Shown here: positions 1-5,656 of the stretch, piece by piece
How positions within the stretch are numbered: position 1 is the stretch's first letter
Layout of the letters: each line of letters starts with the position of its first letter
From: Acidimicrobiia bacterium
GTDB lineage: Bacteria > Actinomycetota > Acidimicrobiia > IMCC26256 > BP-133
Length of the DNA stretch: 10,966 nucleotides
Reading direction: 5' to 3'
NCBI GenBank assembly: GCA_025923175.1
Contig: JAICGL010000075.1
Coordinates: forward strand, 1 to 10,966
The notes under the pieces: generated by a model
Seen by the model: only the letters and a program-made list of their open reading frames with translations
Told to the model about the DNA's origin: nothing
The model's database searches: none
Made by a program: the position numbers and the translations under genes

Positions 1-624
1 CGACCAGAAGTGGGCGGCGGTCGGCGGCAGGCGCCGGATGTAGCAGTCGAGTGGAGTGACGAGCCTCCCGCCACGAGCGGCGACCGTGCGCATCAGTTCG
101 AGGTTCTCGAACAGCACGTCACTGTCGTACCCGTCGGCGAACGCCGACCGGCGCACGGCGAGCGTTCCGGGGTAGTCGCCGCCGGCGACCCGGTTGAGGA
201 GCGTACGGGCGGTGTCCCACTGCGCATGCCAGGGGCATGGGTCGAAGTAGTTCTGGGGCCGGACGAGATCCGCGCTGTCGAGGAGGCGGATGACCCGCTC
301 GAGGGTCTCCGCGTCGTAGCGGACATCCTCGTCGGCGATGATGATGCGGTCGGTGCCGGCGAGGTGCACGCCGGTGATGACGCCGGCGACCTTTCCGTTC
401 AACCCATTGCGGTGTGGATCCGGTCGGGTGTGACGCAACGGCAGGCCAGCCCAGCGTGCAGCCCGCCGATCGGCCACCGCCGGCTCTGAGCCGTCGACGA
501 TGATGAGTTCGACCTGCCGACCGAGCCAGCCCAGGTAGTCGGTGAGTTCACCGGTGGCCGCGTCATCCGGCCCCCGGATCGGGAGGATATAGCTGGCCTC
601 GAAACCACCTGCCGGACCGGTCAT
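1..624 (-). CDS. Glycosyltransferase, family 2-like (GT-A fold), 3' end outside the window
   Basis: Reading leftwards from ATG at 624, the frame stays open for 208 codons to the window edge, so the C-terminus is missing. The N-terminus (EASYILPIRG, residues 9-18) looks like the first strand of a GT-A nucleotide-sugar fold. It is followed by LIIVDGSEP (40-48), with the usual Asp of GT2 enzymes, and by IIIADEDVRYD, whose DED at 98-100 fits the DxD metal/nucleotide-sugar motif. Later come QNYFDP (125-130), a GTLAVRRSAF acceptor-loop type stretch (153-162) and FENLEL (172-177). No signal peptide or membrane helix is visible in the part present. The start overlaps the stop of the upstream redox-enzyme gene as ATGA and has no Shine-Dalgarno of its own, which suggests translational coupling. 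GT2-like assignment is fairly sure; donor and acceptor are unknown. Confidence 0.85.
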   Translation of the reverse strand, partial: MTGPAGGFEASYILPIRGPDDAATGELTDYLGWLGRQVELIIVDGSEPAVADRRAARWAGLPLRHTRPDPHRNGLNGKVAGVITGVHLAGTDRIIIADEDVRYDAETLERVIRLLDSADLVRPQNYFDPCPWHAQWDTARTLLNRVAGGDYPGTLAVRRSAFADGYDSDVLFENLELMRTVAARGGRLVTPLDCYIRRLPPTAAHFWS

Positions 625-1595
625 GGGAGCGGCAGCAGCGAACTCCGACCAGCGGTCCAGGCGCCCAGCAGCTGCTCGGTGAAGCGGGCCTCGACCGCCA
701 TGAGCGCCCGGGCGCCGAAGAGGATGTCGGCGGCCAGTTCGGGTTCTGCGGCGGCGAGGCCGCCGGCGAGACTGGTGGCCGCCACCTCCTGATGATGTGC
801 GTCGGCGGCCACATGCACGTCGTAGAACCGGGCCGCGCCGGCCGGAAGGCCGAGGCGCCGGGTGGCGGCCGCGTAGCGTGCCATCGGCTCGACCGATGTC
901 ATCTCGAAGGCACTCAGGTGCCCGACCAGGGCGCCGCGCCAGCGGCGGTGCAGCCCGAAGAAGGAAATGAGGTTCACGGTGGCGAGCGTTGGGCCGGGGA
1001 TCCGGTCAAGCAGCGCTCCGTACGAAGCGTCGAGATCGAGGGCGGCCATGGTGTTGGCGAACAGTTGCGCGTGAGAGTGCCCGGGCCGGCCGGCGCCGTA
1101 CTCGTCGTTCTGGATCTCTACGAGCGCTGACTTCGCCCGCCCGTCGAGCCGGGGAATCGCCCAGCTGTGCGGATCCGCCTCCTTCAGCTGATAGGCGGAA
1201 CGGTGGGTGGCGAATTCCCGGAACTGTTCGAGTGTTCCGTGCTCCGCCATGTAGCGAGACAGGGATGGACCGCCGTGGCCGGTGGTCAGTGCCCAGAGCT
1301 CGTCCGTGACGCACGACTCCGGTTCCACCGGTGGGCCGGCGACTTCCCGGATCGAAGCCATGAATTCCCGTTCCGCCCGGGAGCGAGCGGCCAGGAGCGT
1401 CGGCTCCCATTCCCAGCCTTCGTCGACGCCCGGAAGGCCGCGGTAATGCAACTCGTAGCAGAGGTAGAGGAAGAGCTGGGTGTCGTCGCCCGAGAGCGGG
1501 TCGTCACCGGGTTGCGGGGGTTCCGGAAGCGCGCTGACCGGTCGTTGCAGACGATCGAGCAGGAAGGCGGACATCGGGCCGCGTGCGTGAGGCAT
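621..1595 (-). CDS. Iron-containing redox enzyme, heme-oxygenase-like fold (Haem_oxygenas_2 type)
   Basis: This 324-residue soluble protein resembles the actinobacterial 'iron-containing redox enzyme family', members of the heme-oxygenase-like di-iron oxidase superfamily (relatives include UndA and BesC). Landmarks are LFLYLCYELHYRG (41-53), FREFATHRSAYQLKEADPHS (125-144), VEIQNDEYGAGRPGHSH (159-175) and FYDVHVAADAHHQEVA (257-272). Likely metal ligands, by family analogy, include E138, E160, H173 or H175, H261, D265 and H268. As I remember the family, the third motif usually reads EHVEADAVH; here V260 and A263 replace acidic residues, so the ligand set deserves checking. I chose the ATG at 1595 rather than the one at 1574 because the RGPMS segment between them looks like a family N-terminus. 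Neither start has a clear Shine-Dalgarno. The 3' end overlaps the glycosyltransferase start by 4 nt. The substrate is unknown. Confidence 0.88.
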   Translation of the reverse strand: MPHARGPMSAFLLDRLQRPVSALPEPPQPGDDPLSGDDTQLFLYLCYELHYRGLPGVDEGWEWEPTLLAARSRAEREFMASIREVAGPPVEPESCVTDELWALTTGHGGPSLSRYMAEHGTLEQFREFATHRSAYQLKEADPHSWAIPRLDGRAKSALVEIQNDEYGAGRPGHSHAQLFANTMAALDLDASYGALLDRIPGPTLATVNLISFFGLHRRWRGALVGHLSAFEMTSVEPMARYAAATRRLGLPAGAARFYDVHVAADAHHQEVAATSLAGGLAAAEPELAADILFGARALMAVEARFTEQLLGAWTAGRSSLLPLP

Positions 1596-1597
1596 CG

Positions 1598-1619
1598 AGC
1601 GGCGAACTACCCCGCCGCT
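1598..1619. repeat. Short inverted repeat just upstream of the redox-enzyme start
   Basis: Arms AGCGGCG (1598-1604) and CGCCGCT (1613-1619) match perfectly around an 8-nt loop. On the minus-strand RNA the 7-bp hairpin ends 2 nt before the ATG at 1595. It lies in the 62-nt gap after the phosphoesterase gene. It could be a weak terminator of that gene or a structure that limits initiation on the next one. There is no U-tract. Short GC-rich stems are common at this base composition, so function is uncertain. Confidence 0.35.
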
Positions 1620-1657
1620 GGGTCCCTGAATCGGGCGATCGCTCGGCGCGCGGAGGG

Positions 1658-4195
1658 CTAACCGGGTGCTGGCCGGAGCAACAGTGCCATTGAGATGTTC
1701 GGCCCCGGCTGGCTGGCGGTGGCCGTGCGAACCCCGGTCCCGCCCGCCGAGGCGAGGCCCATGTCGGCCAGCGCGGCGAGCGCGTCCCGGGCACTGCTCC
1801 CGCTGGGGGATGCGGCCTCCCAGCGTTCGTCCATGCCCTGTGCGGGGGTGATGGTGCCTTCGGCGTTCACGGCCGCCAGGTGCAGCAACTGCGTTCCCGG
1901 CACGGACGCGTTCAACGACGGCGCGGCCAGGACGGTAGTGGCCGTCGGCTGGACGGCGGCATTGGCGGCGTCGACGGGGTTGGCGGTGTCGACTCCGGAG
2001 TAGGCCGTCAGCCCGCCGGCCAGGCGCCGGGTTGTGCTGACGTCAAGATTCCAGGTGTACAACGTCGGATCCGAGGAAGTGGCAACCCGGTAGTACACGG
2101 CCTGCCGAACGGCGTTGGTGATGCTGCGGTCGCTCACCAGCGTCCAGCCCGACGGGGCGACGAAGCCGGGATCGTCGTCGTTGGAAACGATCTGGGCCAC
2201 CATCACATGGCCCGCCCCAACGCCTGCCGGACGGGCGAGGCTGATGCTCCCCCGGGCAGTTGAGGACTGGCTGATGTTGCTGCCGATTTCGCTGATGGTC
2301 CCCGGCACGGGCGGCGGGGGCGGCGGCGGAGGTGTTGGTGCGCCATGGCAGCCGACCGTGTCGGAGTCGATGACTGCGGCGTCGCCGACCCGGAGCATCT
2401 CGAAGTCGTAACTCCCGTCCCGCAGGGTGAGTTTGAGGACGCCGTAGTTCGCGGCGTAGCGCACGACGCTGTTGGGCGCGGCGTTGGTGAGCCCATAGCG
2501 GCTGCGACCGCCCAGGCCGGCGGTGATCTGGCGGATCCCATGGGTGGTGTCAAGCAGCCCCGTGGGATCCTGGGGCGCGAACCGCTCGTAGATGTGGTCG
2601 TGGCCGGTCAGGACAAGCTCGGCGCCGTCGTCGTAGAGGGCCTGCCACAACGCCGTGGTCGTCGGGTCGGAGCCGTGGACACTCCCCGAACTGAAGCGGG
2701 GCCGGTGCCACATGGCCACGGTGCACTCTGCGGCAACGTCGGCCAGCCGGGCCCGGAGCCACTGTTCCTGGGCGGAGCCGGCATGACAACCGCCAACCAT
2801 GCTGCACTCGCTGTTGAGGACGACGACGTGCCAGCCGCCTTCCATGTAGTCGTAGTACCCCTGCCCGGCCGGGCCGGCCGCGGCGCCGAAGTAGCCGAAG
2901 TAGCCGGCCGCGCCAGCTGTTCCATACTCGTGGTTGCCGATCGCCGGACGGGTGCGGGCCTTGTGCCGGCCCCACGTCGGGCCGTAGCAGTTGTTGAACT
3001 CGGCGGTCGTGCCGTTGTCGTAGACGTTGTCTCCGATGGTGAAGACCCGGGCCTGCGGGTGCTGGGCCACCACCCCGTCAACCAGCCGGGCGGTCGCCTC
3101 GTCGTTGTCGTTGCTGCACGAGGCGATGTCCCCGGCGCCGACGAGGACGGCGTCGCCGCTCACCGGGAGCTGGACCGTCCAGGTGCGGCTGGCGGCGGTC
3201 TGGTCGGTGTTGCCGGCGACGTCGACGGCGGCCACTTCAAAGGTGTATGTGCCGTTGGTGAGACCGGAGTAGGTCTTGGGCGACGAGCAGTCGGTGGCAG
3301 CTGCGCCGTCGAGGCGGCAGCGGAAGGTCTGGACCGGTTCGTTGGCCGAGAAGGTGAAGGTGGCCGAACCGGTGTTGACGGTGCCGGACGGGCCGGAGTC
3401 GATGGTCGTCTCCGGCGGGGTCGTGTCGAGCGGTGGCGGCGGCAGCGAGCCTGCGGGACGGAGCACGACCGCGACACCGATGGCCCGGCCGGCCCGGGTG
3501 AGGGTCGCGATCCGGGTGCCGGTGGGGCCGCCGGTGGTGACCGGCTCATCGGCCAGCGCGACCAGCACGTCCTTGTCGTTCTTCGGGTGGGGGGAGTTGG
3601 CCTCAAAGTGCTCGTTCATCCCGGACGGCGGGGTGACCGCCCCGTCGGTATTGGCGGCGGTCAGGTTGAGGAGGCGGCCGCCGGCGGTGGAGAGGGGGAG
3701 TGAGGGCGCCGTAACCGAAACCCCGTTGTTGACCAGGGCACCGTGCGCCTCGACGGGGTTCGCCGTCTCGACTCCGGAGTAGCCCGTGAGACCCGCCGCC
3801 ACCTGCATTTTCCCGGAGATGGCGAAGCCGTAGGTCGCCGGATCAGAGGCGGAGACCACCCGGACGAAGATCGTCTGGCCGACCCGGTTCTCCGCCCTGT
3901 CATCGCGTACCCGGGTCCAGCCGGCCGGGGTAACGACGGCCGCGGGGTTGCCGTTGACCGCCACGGCGGCCACCAGGACGTGCCCGGACTGCGTACCCTC
4001 CGGACGTGCGAGGCTCACGCTGGACCGCCCGTCCGGTGACTCGCTCAAGGAGCTGCCGACGACGGCGACCTCCGCAGTCGCCGCTCCAGCCGTGCCAGTC
4101 CCGATGACACCGGGCGCGAGGCCACCAAGGGTCGCGAGCACGACGGCGATGCGGCGGGCGGAAAGCACGAACGCGCGACGGTGTCCGGAGCGCAT
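1658..4195 (-). CDS. Secreted metallophosphoesterase with an Ig-like domain and duplicated flanking modules
   Basis: This 845-residue exported protein starts with an Arg-rich N-region, a hydrophobic core (about 14-32) and a likely cleavage near AGA-AT (37-40). Module 1 spans about 41-248, a Pro/Thr linker leads to an Ig-like domain (258-344, with C293 and C303), and the calcineurin-like metallophosphoesterase domain spans about 348-605. The metal-binding motifs are complete: GD (355-356), GDNVYD (388-393), GNHE (420-423), H497 in MWHRPRF, and GHDH (531-534). A run of prolines (622-629) then joins module 2 (about 633-843), which repeats module 1 (for example TGYSGVETANPVEA versus TAYSGVDTANPVDA). 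It should hydrolyse phosphoesters outside the cell using two metal ions; the substrate is unknown. No C-terminal anchor or LPXTG is present. The ATG at 4195 is preceded by AGGGAG at a 9-nt spacing. Confidence 0.94.
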   Translation of the reverse strand: MRSGHRRAFVLSARRIAVVLATLGGLAPGVIGTGTAGAATAEVAVVGSSLSESPDGRSSVSLARPEGTQSGHVLVAAVAVNGNPAAVVTPAGWTRVRDDRAENRVGQTIFVRVVSASDPATYGFAISGKMQVAAGLTGYSGVETANPVEAHGALVNNGVSVTAPSLPLSTAGGRLLNLTAANTDGAVTPPSGMNEHFEANSPHPKNDKDVLVALADEPVTTGGPTGTRIATLTRAGRAIGVAVVLRPAGSLPPPPLDTTPPETTIDSGPSGTVNTGSATFTFSANEPVQTFRCRLDGAAATDCSSPKTYSGLTNGTYTFEVAAVDVAGNTDQTAASRTWTVQLPVSGDAVLVGAGDIASCSNDNDEATARLVDGVVAQHPQARVFTIGDNVYDNGTTAEFNNCYGPTWGRHKARTRPAIGNHEYGTAGAAGYFGYFGAAAGPAGQGYYDYMEGGWHVVVLNSECSMVGGCHAGSAQEQWLRARLADVAAECTVAMWHRPRFSSGSVHGSDPTTTALWQALYDDGAELVLTGHDHIYERFAPQDPTGLLDTTHGIRQITAGLGGRSRYGLTNAAPNSVVRYAANYGVLKLTLRDGSYDFEMLRVGDAAVIDSDTVGCHGAPTPPPPPPPPVPGTISEIGSNISQSSTARGSISLARPAGVGAGHVMVAQIVSNDDDPGFVAPSGWTLVSDRSITNAVRQAVYYRVATSSDPTLYTWNLDVSTTRRLAGGLTAYSGVDTANPVDAANAAVQPTATTVLAAPSLNASVPGTQLLHLAAVNAEGTITPAQGMDERWEAASPSGSSARDALAALADMGLASAGGTGVRTATASQPGPNISMALLLRPAPG
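1778..2297 (-). repeat. Copy 2 of the duplicated ~205-residue module
   Basis: This approximate stretch encodes phosphoesterase residues 633-806, the better-matching part of the C-terminal module. It parallels residues 41-216 of the same protein: SxxSLARP, GHVxVA, PxGWTxVxDR, YxRVxxxSDPxxY, YSGVxTANPV, APSL, and a closing GMxExxEAxSP. At the DNA level the clearest match is around 1975-2015 against 3755-3795 on the plus strand, where the CGACTCCGGAGTAG core is identical. The layout suggests an ancient internal duplication placing one copy on each side of the catalytic domain, perhaps for surface or polymer binding. Confidence 0.75.
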
Positions 4196-4204
4196 GACGG
4201 CGAA

Positions 4205-4210
4205 CTCCCT
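4205..4210 (-). promoter_or_regulatory. Ribosome binding site of the phosphoesterase gene
   Basis: AGGGAG on the minus strand lies 9 nt upstream of the ATG at 4195 and supports that start codon. Confidence 0.7.
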
Positions 4211-4293
4211 GATTCTGTCGGCCGAGCGCTGCCGTTACAGCCGCCAAGCCAGGCACCGGGTCACGGACCGCGTGAGTGAAATCGGCCCGTTTC

Positions 4294-4320
4294 TGTCGCC
4301 GCGGTAGTTCCGCGCCGACA
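4294..4320. terminator. Inverted repeat, possible terminator or leader structure
   Basis: The 11-nt arms TGTCGCCGCGG (4294-4304) and CCGCGCCGACA (4310-4320) pair at ten of eleven positions around a 5-nt loop, with one C-C (minus strand G-G) mismatch. It lies 63 nt past the stop of the small membrane protein gene and about 100 nt before the phosphoesterase start. There is no following U-tract on the minus strand, but U-less hairpin terminators are common in actinobacteria. The alternatives are a leader stem of the phosphoesterase mRNA or a protein-binding dyad. Confidence 0.4.
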
Positions 4321-4382
4321 CGCGGCTCTCCTGCTGGCTTTTCCCGATTTAAGGCTGGAGCAACGCCGGGCTCGCAGCGCTC

Positions 4383-4577
4383 CTAGCCGCCGGCCGGGCG
4401 CTCCCGGGGCTTCTCGTCGAAGCGATCGGTCGTACCCGCCAACTCGGAAATGAGGGTTCGCTCCTGGGCGATGGCCGTCATCAGGGCGCCGAAAACCATC
4501 AGAACCACGCCGACCAACGGAACGAGCCAGCTCAGCGAGAAGCCCAGCGCCATGAGGTACAACCATGATCGATCCAT
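4383..4577 (-). CDS. Small single-gene membrane protein, 64 residues
   Basis: I do not recognise this protein. A short MDRSW N-terminus is followed by a long hydrophobic stretch (about 6-38, including SWLVPLVGVVLMVFGAL). This is long enough for one membrane helix or a tight pair. A charged, Pro/Arg-rich tail follows (about 39-64, with DRFDEKPRERP). No signal-peptide cleavage site is apparent. The case for a real gene rests on the strong GGAGGAG ribosome binding site 6 nt before the ATG and on the clear membrane-protein composition. It stands apart from its neighbours, with 132 nt upstream and 187 nt downstream, so it probably has its own promoter. The topology is uncertain. Confidence 0.75.
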   Translation of the reverse strand: MDRSWLYLMALGFSLSWLVPLVGVVLMVFGALMTAIAQERTLISELAGTTDRFDEKPRERPAGG

Positions 4578-4709
4578 CCACCGCTCCTCCGCCGTTCCTG
4601 ACAGGCTCGGCTTTACCCGGGGGCGGCACCATAAAAACGGTTTGGCGGCCTGAACCTCGGGCGGGGGCGGAAATGGGTGTTTGGTGCGAGCGGTGGCGGC
4701 GCCGGCCGC
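4578..4709. other. 132-nt intergenic region after the six-gene operon
   Basis: This gap follows the stop of protein B. Immediately after the TAA, the minus strand can fold a 5-bp GCGGC/GCCGC hairpin (4696-4709) with a 4-nt loop and no U-tract, a weak terminator candidate. Further on, minus-strand TATGGT (4628-4633) resembles a -10 box and TTCAGG (4649-4654) a poor -35, but they are only 15 nt apart. If used, they would start a leader of about 45 nt for the small membrane protein gene. Confidence 0.4.
4584..4590 (-). promoter_or_regulatory. Strong ribosome binding site of the small membrane protein gene
   Basis: GGAGGAG on the minus strand is 6 nt from the ATG at 4577. It is the best Shine-Dalgarno in the window and the main support for this short gene. 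Confidence 0.75.
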
Positions 4710-5177
4710 TTACGTAGCCCACGACGCGTCGTCGGTGATGAGTGGGGGACGGAAGCCGGTCACGACGAATGCTTCGCCTGCGCCGTAGGAGCAGAACCGG
4801 TACCCCAAGGTGTGCAGGATCTCGTGCAGGCTGCTACCCATCTGCCGTTGGATCTCGTCATGCATCGGCACGCCGAGGACGGCCACGCTGGCGTCGTGCT
4901 GCGTCCATGAGAGGACGACCCCGGTGAGGTCCGGCGAGATGGCGAGCCATACGCCTCCCAGGACGGCGTCCTCGGTTCGGTCGTGGCTCATCAGTCCGAT
5001 GGCGGTTAGATCGCGCGCCAGCATCTCCGCGAGGTAAGCGATCAAGCCCGACGGCTTCTCGGAGGATGCTCCGAGCGCCTTGCCGACCGCCGTCGAGGCC
5101 ATAGCGTCCAGGCGCTGGAGAGCACGCGTCCGGTCGTCAGCCACCGCCCGCCAGATCCCGTCGTCGGAGGAGGTCAC
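4710..5177 (-). CDS. Uncharacterised protein B, paralogue of the adjacent upstream protein A
   Basis: This 155-residue protein has no signal peptide or membrane segment and is expected to be cytosolic. I do not recognise the family. It is clearly a paralogue of the preceding gene product. Shared blocks, in order, are RALQRLD (18-24), ARDLTA (54-59), GGVWL (74-78), WTQHDASVAVLG (91-102), LGY (124-126) and YGAGEAFVVT (131-140). The first half looks helical and the second half looks like strands with one helix. The start is GTG at 5177, overlapping the stop of gene A as GTGA. There is no Shine-Dalgarno, so translation probably depends on gene A. It is the last gene of the operon beginning with the DUF4331 gene. 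The conserved WTQH block may be functional, but no catalytic site can be assigned. Confidence 0.85.
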   Translation of the reverse strand: MTSSDDGIWRAVADDRTRALQRLDAMASTAVGKALGASSEKPSGLIAYLAEMLARDLTAIGLMSHDRTEDAVLGGVWLAISPDLTGVVLSWTQHDASVAVLGVPMHDEIQRQMGSSLHEILHTLGYRFCSYGAGEAFVVTGFRPPLITDDASWAT

Positions 5178-5653
5178 CGGGGCGGTGGTGGGGCCGCAGT
5201 TTTGATCGGCCTGGGCGTGGTGACGACGTGAGCTCTGCCGCTCCCGTAGACCTTGACGGTGTAGCCGAGCATGCGGAGCGCCTCGCCCAGATCGGAATTC
5301 GTCTTCAGCTGCAGTTCACAATGCAGTCGCCGGCCGAGGACGGCGGCGCTTGCTTCATGCTGGGTCCACGCGACGATCACGCCGCGGTATTCGGGGCACG
5401 GGGTGAGCCAAACGCCGCCGGTCGACAAGCTGGTGGAGGAGTCGTGGACCACCATCCCGAGAGCGGTGAGGTCGCGGGCAATCATGTGGGTGAGGTTGTA
5501 CTCCGAGTCAGAGAGTCTGCGACGTCGCACGCGGAACTGGCCGTTGAGCGCATTGGCGGCGATGCCATCCAGTCGTTGCAGAGCGCGGGCGCGGTGCTGC
5601 TCGATCGTCCGCCAGATGCGGTCGTCGGTGTGCGATTCCTCAGCCACGGTCAC
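5174..5653 (-). CDS. Uncharacterised protein A, paralogue of the adjacent downstream protein B
   Basis: This 159-residue protein is cytosolic by sequence, with no signal peptide or membrane helix. It matches its neighbour B over almost its full length: RALQRLD (23-29), ARDLTA (59-64), GGVWL (79-83), WTQHEASAAVLG (96-107), LGY (129-131) and YGSGRAHVVT (136-145). Two parts differ. A basic stretch, RVRRRR (41-46), occupies the variable region near the middle, and the C-terminus ends in PPPPR. The GTG start at 5653 follows the transporter stop by 3 nt and has no good Shine-Dalgarno, so coupling to the transporter gene is likely. The pair may form a heterodimer, as adjacent, coupled paralogues often do; this is inference. 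No function is assigned. Confidence 0.85.
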   Translation of the reverse strand: MTVAEESHTDDRIWRTIEQHRARALQRLDGIAANALNGQFRVRRRRLSDSEYNLTHMIARDLTALGMVVHDSSTSLSTGGVWLTPCPEYRGVIVAWTQHEASAAVLGRRLHCELQLKTNSDLGEALRMLGYTVKVYGSGRAHVVTTPRPIKTAAPPPPR

Positions 5654-5656
5654 GCT

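Larger units (their letters stand above)
4196..4382. other. 187-nt intergenic region upstream of the phosphoesterase gene
   Basis: This gap separates the small membrane protein gene from the phosphoesterase gene. It holds the ribosome binding site at 4205-4210, the inverted repeat at 4294-4320 and a TTAAAT sequence on the minus strand (4347-4352). The last resembles a -10 element but has no convincing -35 partner. I compared the minus-strand leader by eye with the usual riboswitch cores (c-di-GMP, cobalamin) and found no match. A promoter here is likely from the gene spacing but is not proven. Confidence 0.5.

Noticed and set aside
1632..1645. Near-palindrome around GCGATCGC as an operator
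   Set aside because: One mismatch away from symmetry in a GC-rich spacer and only 14 nt long. No second copy was seen and chance occurrence is plausible.
2310..2336. G-rich plus-strand tract as a regulatory G-quadruplex
   Set aside because: It is explained by proline codons for the poly-Pro linker of the phosphoesterase on the opposite strand.
2345..3703. Plus-strand open frame of 452 codons opposite the phosphoesterase gene
   Set aside because: It is antisense to the complete catalytic motifs of the phosphoesterase and has a low-complexity composition with no recognisable family.
4598..4660. Possible c-di-GMP-like riboswitch before the small membrane protein gene (minus strand has CCAAACC and later GGTAAAGCC)
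   Set aside because: Only short pieces resemble the GEMM core. The expected stems and receptor sequence are not visible.
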